64,000 bases of DNA from Nephromyces sp. MM_2019 (lineage: Eukaryota > Apicomplexa > Aconoidasida > Nephromycida): assembly GCA_015657535.1 (NCBI GenBank), contig JADHZB010000522.1, positions 29,341 through 93,340 of the forward strand, written 5' to 3'. Below the pieces are notes generated by a model. That model worked only from the letters and a program-made list of their open reading frames with translations, did no database searches and was not told the origin of the DNA. Both the position numbers and the translations under genes were made by a program. This document shows, piece after piece, positions 39,949 through 52,426 of this stretch; positions within the stretch are counted from its first letter, which is position 1, and each line of letters starts with the position of its first letter.

Positions 39949-40275
39949 TGTTACTTGATGAAGATTAAAGGTGCGTTTTATTTCAATGATTTAAATTTAT
40001 TTCTATAACTTAAAACTCGAAATTTAAAATTTATTGGATGTATGAGGTAAAACTATGCAATATAGTTAGCTTATTAGTGAGATTAATCTAACTTAGCTTC
40101 TACAAATCTTAAAAATAATAAAAATTGAAAAATGTAAAAAATTAATTTTTTTAGACTTTAATAATAAAAAATAAATACCATTTATAAATTATTGCAGTTC
40201 TGAAACTTGCAAAAAAGTTGTACTTAAAATTATAATTTTAAGTATGAATCTAAGCGCTCAGTTAAAATCTAGGAT
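39949..40275. other. Short spacer between two minus-strand genes
   Basis: AT-rich, with poly-A/T runs. Nothing recognised. Confidence 0.55.
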
Positions 40276-41616
40276 TTAAACAAAAACTTTTATCAAGTCG
40301 TTGTCCTTTAATTTGTAATTTCTTAGCCATTGAGTTTCATAATTTATGCCTAGTTTCTTTCTAATTTCGCGCTGTTTGGCAGCATTAAACTTGATTGACT
40401 GTCATTTCAAATAATTATAATTGAAGTAAAAATAAAGATATAATATGTATTATTTTATAAAATATTTAAAAATTCCTAATTGTTTGAAGCTTGCCTTGAT
40501 TTTTATTAGTAATTTTTCTTTTGTATGTGATGCATTTTTTACTTTATTATTATCTGATTGGCTCATATATTCACATAATTTTTGTAATAAAGTATCTATA
40601 AGATCATGTGGTCTCATATTCAGCACAAATTCATGGAGCGTTTTGAGGCCTACAAAAATTAATATTTTAGGAAAGAGACTTGTGAGAAAATTAATAACTA
40701 TCTAGAATTTAGGGTTACCAAAACAGGTCACAATTTTGATTGATAAGTTAATAGGGTTTTCTTCATGATAACAGTCTATGCTGGCTTTAGTTTTTCTCTC
40801 TACCAAATTTTGTATACTTTTGTTCTAAAAACATAAAGATATGAATGAAACAGGGCGTCCATTGGGGTTACAATTTTAGCAATAATTTCATAAGTTGATC
40901 TTTTACATTAAGCTCTGGACCATAAGTAACACCTTTTGGAAACATTATCATATTATCCTCATATATCTCAGTAATATATGAAGGTCCTGTTGTCTTTATT
41001 AATTCCTTTAAAACTCTTTCAGTCTGAAAAGTACAATCATTACAATGATTATTAAGTTATAGTACATTTTAAGCCTAACAGTTAATTCTTTCTTCTCAAG
41101 CTTTAAATTTATTGAAGTTTCATTTCTTTTGAGATTTACTGTAAACATTATTACAGCTTGATCATCTTTATCCTTCAATATGAAATTGTCGCTATCTACC
41201 CAGGAATATTAATAGATAGTTCAGAATAAAAAAGCCAAACTCATTTAGCTCACTAATTTGTGTCGGAGTCAACTCAAGTTTGATAGTTTCTAAAAATATA
41301 TGGAATAAAAAGCTAGAGAAATATTAGAAATTTGTTTAATCCACTTTACCTGCTCCTGCCTTCAATTTCACTTGATCTAGAGGCATAGTCTGACTTAAAA
41401 TATCACCCTTAAGTGACAGCTCACCAATTTTATCAACATTCTGTCCCTCTTTTATTGCAATCTACAAATTGTAATTGTAAATTTAATTTTTTATGGAGGT
41501 TTGGCATAGTAAAAGCTTACATATTTTAGAACTGTGTGGATAGTGTCCCATCTTTCGAGTTCATAAGCATAGCTTTTTTTTCCTTTCGAGTCTTTAACTT
41601 CAACTCTTATACCCAT
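40276..41616 (-). CDS. Hypothetical protein, multi-exon, unknown function
   Basis: Minus strand, about eight exons. It starts MGIRVEVKDSKGKKSYAYEL at 41616 and ends NDLIKVFV-stop at 40276-40278. Blocks in order are ERWDTIHTVLKY; IAIKEGQNVDKIGELSLKGD; ETIKLELTPTQI; DNFILKDKDDQAVIMFTVNL; TERVLKELIKTTGPSYITEI; IQNLVERKTKASIDCYHEEN; GLKTLHEFVLNMRPHDLIDT; and FNAAKQREIRKKLGINYETQ. The last junction is best explained by a GC donor (AAG|GCAAGC near 40494) spliced to the acceptor before 40390. No signal peptide or membrane segment is seen, and I recognise no domain. The first third, with beta-like blocks after a short MGIRVEV strand, could be a ubiquitin-like or PH-like fold; this is a guess. The joins near 40730-40900 are the weakest. 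Confidence 0.65.
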
Positions 41617-43301
41617 TGTCTTGAGTGTCGCTAAGAATTTAAAAAAAATATTTTAATAGTTTATTTTAGCCAAATGAAATTTCAAAAGAATTACTAAGTT
41701 TTAGACTTTTTCTATTATGAGTAATCGATCTGATAGGCTTTAATGTAAACGTAATTTAGAACTGAAATGAAGTATGTTTTAAGCAACTTTCTAAAAAATT
41801 AATTCGACAAGTCTTACCCCAGAGTAGTTCCCAAATAGTTATTTTAATTTTATTTGCCTATTAATTATATTTGGTTTTTCTAACATTTGATACCTAGGTA
41901 AAACATGATTTGAAAACAATTTCCTCTCAAGCTATATCTCTACTGCACTAGCTAGCGTAATAAAAATTGTTATAATTTATCAAAATTTATTATAATGTGG
42001 ATGCTTATTGAATTGATTGTTTGTAAAAACTAGTGCTTAAGTCCAATTTTATTTATTTAATAAAGCTTTTTATTCGAATCTAGAACTGTCCATTTTGTTA
42101 AATTCGTCTCATAGCATGAACTACACTACACATACATACACATACAGTATTTGAATATTCGTTTGGTTAAGAGGACTGCTTTTTATTGTGAATGTGCGCT
42201 ATTTTAAGTTGACTTCAAAAAAGTGTTGTTTGCGAGTTTAACTATGATTCAAATTTAAGGTTGTGAACTTATTGCATACTTTCACACAAGCTAAAGTTTC
42301 ATTCTCAAATCTTATATCACCTTTTTAAAGCATATTTATAAAAGATTTAAGTAGCTTTGGGAGGCAAATTTGTAAAGGAAAGTTATTTAAAACAAAGCAA
42401 TAGTCTTCCATCGAATTATGATTTTGAGTAGCAACTCGATCATGTTTTGTAGTTTTTTAATGGCATTATATCTGTTATGAAACACTTTACAAGTCTATAG
42501 GATGCTATTGTTATTACAAGCTAAAACAGAAGCTTCATACGAGATTAAATTCTAAATGTTAGCCAACTTAGTCAATCTAACAATTGCGTAACCATGAGTG
42601 CGTTATATACATGACTCATTTTTCAGATTACATGTGATTAAGAAAAGCACATAAATTCTATTTAGAATGCCATTCATTAAGCACAAGCTTGAAGAAGCTA
42701 ATTAACTCACAAGAAAAACTAGCACTTAATTAAAACAATGTGACTATGCTGCATATACACACTTCAATTGGCTCGCTTTTTCAAGGGGCCAAATTAAGTT
42801 TAACTATTAAGCTAAGTATGATTTGCTCAACTTAATGCTGTTAGCTGTATATCATTTGCTCATTTGCCTCAAACCTCCACTGGAACTATGTTCCATCTGT
42901 TACAAAAGTGCCATTCTTTACATTATAATAACATCATAATTTGGTATAAAAGAAAAAAAGTAACACCGATTTTGTATATAATAAAGTTTCCGTATTTCGA
43001 AAATTTTTATATTTTAGAGCCGTCAAAGTTTAAAACTTGGGCTTAAAATTTCCATCTTTCTACTCGTCACACAGATAAACCTAATAATGACATTATTAGA
43101 CTTAAAAACTATCTTACATGCTAATTTTTTATTGAGTTCTTCTTATTAAACAACCATCTTTGAATATTATATTACATGATACATATACATGACTTTCCAC
43201 ACAGAGCATTTGACAAACAATTAGTATAGACAAGATTTTTAATATTTTTACAACCTTTATTTCAATTTAATTTTGTTCCAACTATTCATCCCGTGCATAA
43301 A
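41617..43301. other. Divergent spacer upstream of beta-tubulin
   Basis: About 1.7 kb between divergently transcribed genes. AT-rich, with a small CACATACA patch around 42124-42148. The open frame at 42864-43046 is not convincing. It presumably holds the tubulin promoter. Confidence 0.5.
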
Positions 43302-45028
43302 ATGAGAGAAATTGTTCATATACAAGCAGGCCAATGTGGCAACCAAATTGGTGCTAGTTTCTGGGAGCATATTTCCGATGAACATGGAATCTCTCCGGTA
43401 AACTTATGGTTTCAAGCTAAGATCTATTTGAATTTCTTTAGCTGTTTGCAATTACTGCCTATTAGGCTTCCTTTTCTTTTATTCTGATAATTCATATCCT
43501 GATTATTTTTAGGAGGGAAGCTATGAAGGAGAAACTGATCTCCAGTTAGAACGAATTGATGTATACTTTAACGAAGCAAATGGAGGTAGATATGTTCCTC
43601 GTGCAATCCTCATGGATCTTGAACCTGGAACAATGGATAGTGTTCGATCTGGGAAATTTGGATCATTATTTAGACCAGATAACTTCATTTTCGGTCAAAG
43701 TGGTGCCGGCAATAATTGGGCTAAAGGTCATTATACCGAGGGAGCTGAACTTATAGACTCTGTCTTAGACGTAGTCCACAAAGAAATCGAAAATTGTGAC
43801 TCATTACAAGGATTTCAGGTATTCATTTGCATAGCATCATATAGCAGAGTTCAAAAAGAATAACTTTAACTACTTAATACTTCCAACAGGTCGTCCACTC
43901 CTTGGGGGGTGGTACAGGAAGTGGTATGGGCACTTTATTGATCTGTAAAATTCGTGAGGAGTACAGTGATCGAATGATGGAAACTTTCTCAGTATTCCCC
44001 TCACCAAAGTTGAGTGACACTGTTTTGGAGCCATATAATACTACTTTGTCTATTCATCAACTTATCGAGAATACTGATGCTGTTCAAGTTCTCGATAATG
44101 AAGCCCTACATTTAATCTGCCACAAAAATCTCCAGATCATGAACCCATCCTTTAGTAAGAACCACTTTATTTTTTTTTCGAAAAATTTTGATGTATATTT
44201 TCTCTTTCTTTTTAATCATTAGATGACCTTAACCATATAATAAGCGTTGCCATGAGTGGCGTAACTTGTAGTCTTCGATTTCCAGGACAATTAAACAGCG
44301 ACTTGAGAAAATTGGCTGTCAATCTTGTCCCTTTTCCCCGCCTACACTTCTTTCTCATTACTTTTGCTCCTCTTACAAGTAGGGGATCTCAGCTATATCG
44401 AGCAACAACAATTCCAGAACTAACTCAACAAATGATTGACAGTCGTAATGTAATGTGTGCAACCGATACACATCAAGGAAGGTATCTGACTGCATGCGCA
44501 ATGTTCCGAGGTCGTGTTTCAACCAAGGACGTCGAAAACCAGATGATTAATGTACAAAATAAAAACAATGACTACTTTGTTGAGTGGATCCCTCATAATT
44601 TAAAGTAATTTTATTTCAATTACCTTTTTTACACACAACTTATCTTCATTTCCAACAATATTTCAGATCAAGTGTTTGTGACATCCCACCAAAAGGAATG
44701 AAAATGGCTGTAACTTTCATAGCTAATACTACAGCTGTTCAAGAATTGTTCAAGAGAATCAGTGATCAATTTTCACTAATGTACCGTAAAAAAGCTTTTC
44801 TTCATTGGTACACTAATGAGGGAATGGATGAAATGGAATTTGCTGAAGCTGAAAACAATGTCCAAGACTTAATTTCCGAATACCAGCAATATCAAGTAGC
44901 TATTAATTTTTTTCTTTATCTAATTCCTCTCAAGTTTATTGTATTTTTTATTTTAACAGGAAATGACTATTGATACAACTGATATATATGAAGATGAAGA
45001 TCATGGATATGATAGAACTGATATTTAG
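43302..45028 (+). CDS. Beta-tubulin, divergent
   Basis: Subunit of the alpha/beta-tubulin dimer of microtubules, 448 residues. Exons are 43302-43397, 43513-43818, 43890-44154, 44223-44604, 44667-44895 and 44960-45028. I start at [17 protein letters not shown], the conserved beta-tubulin N-terminus; an in-frame ATG three codons upstream is probably not used. The GTP loop [25 protein letters not shown] and CDIPPKG are intact. Unlike typical beta-tubulins, residue 165 is Glu, 198 is Ala and 200 is Gln (DAVQVL). The segment [15 protein letters not shown] departs from the usual YDICFRTLKL, and the tail is short ([13 protein letters not shown]) without a Glu run. It could be a fast-evolving single gene or a specialised paralogue. 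Its 3' end is 103 bp from the end of the converging gene. Confidence 0.96.
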
Positions 45029-45130
45029 AATCATTACTAACAATCTTAAATGTGACGTATTTGCAGTTTCCTTATTTTTAGCTTGGGTCGAATACACAAT
45101 TAATTTGAAATATTTTAGTAACAACTTTTT

Positions 45131-46584
45131 TCAGGCTTTTTTATTAAGAATTTTTTCTATAAATTTCATGACCTCCTTGATCAACTTGCTAACAGGCCTG
45201 TTTATCATTAAAGTATTACCTTTAGCCCAGACTATTTTATCTTCTAGAATAATTTCTTTAATTGAAAGTCGAGTTTCTTTATGGGTTTTAGTAATGTCCG
45301 AATTAATTGTATCCAATTGAAAATTTGTTTCAAGAAGGTTATTTTGATCAATTTCCGTTAATGAAATGCCCTAAATATAATAATATACTTAAATAAACTT
45401 GTTTCCATAGAAAGTTATTAATCATATTCATTGCCTTACCGCGAATCTCATTTCATTACTGTTTATTGACCCTATACCAATTTCGATTGCTCTTTCGGTA
45501 GCGGTGTTTTGTGGTAAAGTTTTCAGCATGTTCATTATGTTTTTCAAGTTGGATTTTGCCTTTTCATAATTATCCATCATTGTAGGAATGCAAATCTCGA
45601 GATTTTTTATATTGGTTGATGTTGAATCATAAAGAGATTGATACCCTTCACTTTTGTTTTCTATAGTAGATAATAAACCAATGGTAAATCTCATAAGTCT
45701 TATTGCAGTGCTTGAATTTATAATCCACCATAAATACCTAAAGGACATATTAAATTACAAAATAAGGTAATAAATGTAAAAGAGATCAAATCTTACCATT
45801 GAATATTTAAGCAGCTATAAAGCATACATAGGTAATCGAAATGATCTCTATCAACATAGTTCAGAACTGCTTTTTCTAGAGCTTGTCGAAAAGGCAAAAG
45901 ATGAGTACGATTCCAGTCATGAAACCGTACAAGACTACTCATTTTGGCTGTAATTAATTACAATAATAAATGCTATATAAAATTTATCTTAAGTTAAGCT
46001 TATATTTTTACATTTAAAAATAGTGTACTCATGCCAATTATCTTGACCCCATACCCCCATATTTGACACTTTAAAAGTAGTTGTACACCATAGTGTCCAA
46101 TGAGCTGATTCGTAAAAAGTCTTCCACGTTGCCATTATTTGTGAAAATCTCTGTTGCATATCTAATCGTGTGCGTTCATCGACATCCAGAGTCTAAAAAG
46201 AAAGAAAATATATTATTAGTGATAAACTATCAAGTTATAAAATATCAATATTTTTAAATAAAATTGGGAATAAGTCACAACCACAAGAATTAGTTCGATT
46301 TATTTAAAAACTTTTGGAAACATAGCTCTATAATAGATTTTCTAAAATTTTTCGAAGTTGCTAACCCTATCGCTGAATTTTTGGATCATACTACTATCAC
46401 CCCATATGTTGTAAAGCCGCCGCTGCCGTTCCTTGGAAAATTCCTCTGTTTTTAAACTTTTATCAGTCATTGTAGTTGAATTAGCTAGTGTTTGTTTATT
46501 TCTAGGGCCCATTTTTGTAGGTGAATTAACTAGGGCTTGGTTATTTCTAAGGCTCTTTTTTGTGAATATACATACTATGTTCAA
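45131..46584 (-). CDS. Hypothetical helical protein, unknown function
   Basis: Minus strand, about five exons. It starts MNIVCIFTKKSLRNNQALVN at 46584, or at the later Met of MTDKSLKTEEFSKERQRRL. Next come TLDVDERTRLDMQQRFSQIM, then MATWKTFYESAHWTLWCTTT. The following exon is MSSLVRFHDWNRTHLLPFRQ, then ALEKAVLNYVDRDHFDYLCM. Then YLWWIINSSTAIRLMRFTIG and a long helical stretch (STNIKNLEICIPTMMDNYEK, MNMLKTLPQNTATERAIEIG). The last exon has SLTEIDQNNLLETNFQLDTI and ends EKILNKKA-stop at 45131. The repeated amphipathic helices suggest a helical bundle or coiled coil. The two NQAL/KQTL blocks near the N-terminus are a short internal duplication (NNQALVNSPTKMGP and NKQTLANSTTM). I recognise no family. 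Confidence 0.65.
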
Positions 46585-48293
46585 TATATATAAGCTAATG
46601 AAAAGTGTTATATTAATTCACAAAAAACAACTTGACCTCAAAATAATTCAATGTTACAGATTATTAGCTTGTAATGGCTGATTAAAAGAGTCATAAATAC
46701 ATTTGTATATTATCTAAATTTGTTAATGCTGAGTTACTAGGGTTAAGAAAGTTTAAATATGACATGTGGTTAGAAATAATTCACATGTATATTATTAAAA
46801 TGGAGAACCTGAAACTTTTAAAACTGAGGAGCCTATTAGCTTTTCTAAAATTATTTCTCCAGTGATTTATTTAGGGATTTACAGCTTAATGAAATTTCTA
46901 ACTTGTTAAAAAATATAAAAAGGGTTAAAATATGTCAAAAGGGAAACTTAAGAAATTAAAGGATATGGGATAATTTTGATTTCTATAATTAAAAAGAAAT
47001 TCTCAAGCTTGTAATCCGATTAAAAGTGCATTTATTATTTCAATTCGTTGTTCTATTTGTTATTAGTAAAGCTCGAAACAAGATTCATTAGTAGAATTGT
47101 TAGTAATGTACTGATATATAAAGAATTAGAATTTTGGCTCTACAATTGTTGATAGCACACCTTCTGGCCGCACATATTCATTCCTAGATTATTATAGGTA
47201 TGAACTATGAATGATGGCGCTCAAATTGCTACAAAAACTTTAAAATACAATAAATTAGGAGGTAGCCCAACTACAACTTTTCCAATTAGTTATAAAAAAT
47301 CAAAGATTTACTTAACCCACTCTTAATTTTTGGTGTTTTTCAGTCCTAAACTGGCATTGTTTATATGGCTATTTTGTCAGGTTTTATGAAGTAAACTCAT
47401 TAGCTTATTTATAAAAGTTAGTGTAAGAAAATATTAAGTTGGAAATTAGGTATTGAAAGCCTATGATTAGTTTATCAAATTAATGGATAGATAGTTTTGC
47501 AAGCTCTCACAAAGAATTAAAGTAACTTTATTTAAGCTTTTTGATAACAATAACAATAAGGTACCTAAGATGGCATGGGATATGTCTTAATTAAGTATCA
47601 TATAGGAAAAGTTTTACAATTCATAATTGAATAAGTTAAATTAAACAGAATATAAAATAAGTTTACTGAGATTTGGGTCCAAACAAGCCAAGTGTGACTG
47701 TTTCTCTTGCTAATTCAATGTTAAAATTTTCAAGGCTATGTATAAAGCCGTTAGCACTCCTGAATCTTTGATATCACACTTTATTTTATGCAACGTGTTA
47801 ACTGCAGTTGCTTATACTTGTGTGTAAACTGTTGGAATTTAAAACCTCCATAAAGTCAAGATAATGTCCGTACTGAAAATATGTAACTATGTTGTATGTG
47901 TAGCCACGCCTTGAGTTATAATTTAGTAGTGATTTTATCTAAAGCTTGAAGTCAAATTAGTGTGGTAAAAGTAGTCGACCTTTTAATAGACTTTAAGACC
48001 ATAATTGATCTTCACTAAGCAAAATTGTTTTAACTCAACCAATGTTTTTATGAAAATTGAGCAATGAATAAGGCTAACTAGAACAGAATACTTTTGAAAA
48101 TCTAATTGGCTCACTTGCAATTAAGCAGTGGTTAGAACTAAACTAGGTAGTCAAAAAAAAGCCAAGCAACTATATCTGATCCCAGGAGGTTACTTAGCTA
48201 CATTTATTAGTATCTTTAGAGATGCAATTACATTGTTTAATCCTTTTATATTAAACTAAAACTATTTTTGAACACAGCTAAACTAAATAATTT
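46585..48293. other. 1.7-kb divergent spacer upstream of VPS45
   Basis: AT-rich, stop-dense. No gene, RNA or repeat recognised. Confidence 0.5.
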
Positions 48294-50812
48294 ATGATCC
48301 CCCATAATACAAAGATGGGTGCAATGGACATTCATTTAGCTCAAATGGAATACATCCGCACAATGATGGATAGAACCTCTGGGCTTAAAGTACTCATTCT
48401 GGATTCAGAAACAGCTGGGATGATATCACTCATTTATACACAAACACAAATATTAGAGAAAGAGGTATTTCTGGTTGAACGCATTGACTCTCCTACTCGA
48501 GAATCAGTTAGACATCTTAAAGCTATTTTTTTCATAAGGCCAACAAGCAATAACTTCCTAAAATTAAATGAAGAGCTTAAGCATCCTTTCTACTCAGAAT
48601 ATCATCTTTATTTCACCAACATTGTACCTGCTGTAGAGTTAGAAGCGCTAGCGCGCAATGATGAATTCGAGTTGGTGCAGGAGGTTCATGAGGTTTTTGC
48701 TGATATTTATGCCCTAAACAATGACCTTTTTAGCTTGAACCTGGAAAATATTGCTACCATGATACATGATCCTCTCTCCTGGTCTAATCATGATTTGATT
48801 AATTACAATCGAATAATCGATGGATTATTTGCTGTACTATGTTCATTACGTATAAAACCAACAATTCGCTTCCTTAAAAATAGTTCGATCTGTTCAAGAG
48901 TAGCAAAGCAATTATCTACAAAACTTAGCGAAGAAGCAAAGTTATTTGAGGGAAGTGCCAGCATTTCTTATTCCATACATTCAGTCAATAACATTGAAGG
49001 TACTCTAGCCCTTTTAATATCCAGTCATCTCTTTTTAATCCCTTATTACTAAATATCCAGATGTTTACCCGACAAAAACGCAGAAGGATACTGTGCTTCT
49101 GATTTTAGACCGAAGGGATGATCCCATAACACCTCTACTTAATCAGTGGACCTACCAGGTATCTTTTTTCAATCTTAAAACTTTTTTAAACTTTAAATGA
49201 ACTTAATTATTCACCTTAATCCCTAGGCAATGATCCATGAGCTCATAGGTATAGAAAACAACAGATTAACTATTACTGAGACCAATAAATCATCTAAACA
49301 GATATTGATGAGCCCTTTCTCGGATTCATTCTATAAGGACGTGAGATTAACCTCCAAAATTTAACTAAAATATATTATTTACATTTTAATAAACAGCACT
49401 ATACAGCAAGCTTTGGTCAATTGGGAATCTCAATAAAGCAACTCCTCGAAGAATATCAAAAACATGTAATCGACATTATGATTAATTAGAACAATTGCTT
49501 GAATACTCCGCATTTTATATACAGGAACCACAAACTTCCAAGCTCGAATCTGTTGAAGATATAATAAAATTTCTAGATATGTTTCCAGATTATCAAAAAA
49601 TGAGTGGTTGGTTTTACTAAAACAGTCCCTTTAAATCGGAATAACTATCAAAAATTATCAACTTTTTTTCAACTTTAATTTAGGAAATGTTTCAAAACAC
49701 GTTGATACGGTGCATCTATTATCCAACTTAGTTTCTAAACGCAATTTAATCGAAGTTTCTCAGATTGAGCAAGAGCTTGCATGCCACAACAATATGCAAG
49801 AGCATTTTAATATTGTTATGAAAAAATTGGATTCACCACAAGGCACACCTCAATTCGAACTATTAAGATTATCACTACTATATTGCTTGAGGTTAAATTT
49901 ATATACAATTTAAAATAAGTCACCACTTAGAATTAACTATTAATCTTGGTTCTAAAAATTATGTACTCAATACATCATTATTTAACCAATCATGCATTAC
50001 TTTTTTTATTATTTAAGATACGAGGGTGATCCATCTATAAGTAGAATTAAGAAAATCATGACTCAAAAAGGCTTCGACAACTCACAAGTAAATAAATCTA
50101 AAATATTTCTGAGCTTTAATCTAATCCAGCGTAATGATTTTCTAGGTCCAGCTTTTAGACAGCCTCCTCGAATATGCAGGATCTTCTAGCCGAAGTGGTG
50201 AATTATTCAAGAGCAAAAACTTTCTTGATATGGCAAAAACCACTATCCAAAGGACCCTACAGGTCCAAAATTTCAATAAAATTTTTAATTTGCTCTTAAA
50301 AAGATTATTTTTCTCTTAGGGTACAAACAATGTTTTTACTCAGCATCAACCTTTAATGGCCACACTTGTAGATTCTTTATATAAAGGTAGTGGAGTCCAA
50401 TTTTATACATAAATACTACGCCTTATACTGTTTTGTTTAACTAGTTAATTTTTTATTATTCGAAAATTATCATAAATAGGAAAATTAAAGGATACTAATT
50501 TCCCAATTATTAACTCTCTGAATTCGCAAAGCTCATCCAAGGAGAAATATGCCAATGTAATTATGCCACCTTGTGATTATTAAAGTGTTTGTAGACAATT
50601 TTATAATCATATAACTTGTGCCTTATACCCAATTGATATTACTCATTATTTATCAGATAATCATCTTCATAATCGGTGGTGCAACTTATGAGGAAGCCAA
50701 AATGGTTTCCGAGTTCAATGCTAACAATAATTGTCAGGTAATCCTAGGGGGAACAACCATACTTAACACAAAAAGTTTTATATCGGATTTTGAACAAATC
50801 AACAAAAGGTAA
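48294..50812 (+). CDS. VPS45: Vacuolar protein sorting protein VPS45 (Sec1/Munc18 family)
   Basis: VPS45 is the Sec1/Munc18 protein that binds the Tlg2/syntaxin-16 SNARE and promotes fusion at the trans-Golgi and endosomes. Eleven exons (first 48294-48999, second from 49061) read MIPHNTKMGAMDIHLAQMEY at the start and FISDFEQINKR-stop at the end. Family motifs: GLKVLILDSETAGMISLIYT with EKEVFLVERID (domain 1), LLILDRRDDPITPLLNQWTY and QAMIHELIGIENNR (the SM-family signature), QMSGNVSKHVDTVHLLS-type helix (here split by an intron), and the C-terminal IIIFIIGGATYEEAKMV with QVILGGTTILNTKSF, which marks VPS45 rather than Sly1 or Sec1. Length is about 550 residues, as in the family. In apicomplexans VPS45 homologues serve secretory-organelle or vacuolar traffic. 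The start could also be the Met at 48315. Confidence 0.94.
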
Positions 50813-52082
50813 AGACACATATAGCCAAGATTTAATTTAGATATTAAGATATCTATGCCTTATTAAGCAGGAACAAGCCAAATTACTGAGAAACAAAGTA
50901 TATATTAATGATTAAGGCTAAGCATCAACCAGAGTTTAGCAGGAAAAAATTTTCTTGCTATGATAATTTCTTTATAAATAATTTTTTAGTTAAAATCCCA
51001 ATTAATTAAAACTTGAATTCAATTCTATCGGAGGTATATGTTACACACTAAATTGACTCACTGAGAGACGATTTGACTTTTGAAAAAAATTAATTCACCC
51101 CAGCTATCAATTTTATTAGAGTTTTATCAGTGATTTTATATACAAGCTTATCAACTGAGGTATTGTTGACACCTTGTAATTTTTAAACTTTAAATATCCT
51201 AACTAAATAAACAAATTTTCACTGAAGTTTAATTACTAAATATGAATTATTGTTGTAAAGTCAAATTAGTTTATAGGATGAAGATAAACGTGAATTTTGT
51301 TAAATTCTAATAATCTAAAGACAAATATAAGTTTTGAAAAATTTTAATTATTCGAAGAAAAGTATAGATTTGTCATATTTTGAATATCAAGATATTTCAT
51401 TTGAAAGCATATCAGCTAATTTTTCATGCAGTCTTCTTTCAAACTTGGATTATTTTATTTTTTTCCAACAACACTAATTAGTCCAAGTGAATTATTCGTT
51501 TGGAGAGTTTGGTTTTGATTACAAATTTTTTTATACATTTCAAATTATTCCAAATAGCTAAGCAGCAATCTTGTAGTATAGATTTGATTCTTAACATCAA
51601 TATAAATACAATATTTTCAATACATAATTAATTTCCAGTTCGGAGCCAGAAATTATTTTTTTTATGATTTTGATTTTTCTATTTTGAGTTAACAATTTTT
51701 AAAGAAGTAAAGATATAGTTGGCTTACTTAAGAGAGTCACAGTAGTGAAATTTTTGAGCTCAGCAAATTTGTACAATTTTTTGTGCTATATTTCATTGAA
51801 CGGCACATAGAAAAATATCTAATTGGAAAAATAATGTAACCTTTCAAAGCCTTAAAATTCATGTGAATACATTAGTTAGTTAACTGCAATTGTTATTAAT
51901 TCATTTGAACGTATACTATGATAGCTCTCTAATTGACGCAAATCATCGAGTTGATTTTGATGAATTGAGAACTGCACATAATCATTTATTTAAGTGATGA
52001 TCGATTCCTTATACGAAATCATGAAGTCTATTCAAATAAACCTCTGAAATACCAAAAAATATTCATCCTCATTTTCTTCTTT
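50813..52082. other. Spacer after VPS45
   Basis: AT-rich with long T and A runs. No exon or repeat recognised. Confidence 0.5.
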
Positions 52083-52312
52083 ATGAATGAATTTGAAGCT
52101 ATCTTTAACACTATACAGAAAATCAAGTACTACAAACAAACTCAGAAATTTTTAATGAATTCTAGCTAGCTTAGAGCTATACAAAACAATAAGTAAGTAT
52201 TGCAAGAACTGAAACAAGTTTCAAATCAAGATAAAATAATCGTTAACAACACTCCAAATCAATTCATCAACTTCTATGAACGATTTTGGAATGAATACTT
52301 AGAGGATGATTA
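52083..52312 (+). CDS. Possible very small gene, unknown function
   Basis: From ATG at 52083 a frame reads MNEFEAIFNTIQKIKYYKQT. A second open block at about 52200-52312 reads VLQELKQVSNQDKIIVNNTP, then NQFINFYERFWNEYLEDD and a TAA stop. Both have amphipathic-helix composition, unlike the surrounding spacer. A join by an intron between about 52125 and 52198 is plausible but I could not settle the splice sites and phase. If real, it would encode about 60-75 residues. Confidence 0.28.
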
Positions 52313-52426
52313 ATGCTTAATTAATTATCAAAATAAATAGTTGACACCCGTAATATAATATCTCTACATTCACTACTACCAAGCACGTTTATCGATCAAA
52401 GGGCAGCAAAGATTTGTTTTCTCCCG

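Noticed and set aside
39770..39958. Plus-strand 62-residue open frame
   Set aside because: Antisense shadow of the signal-peptide exon of the secreted protein.
40445..40705. Plus-strand 86-residue open frame
   Set aside because: Lies antisense to a better-supported exon of the minus-strand gene 40276-41616.
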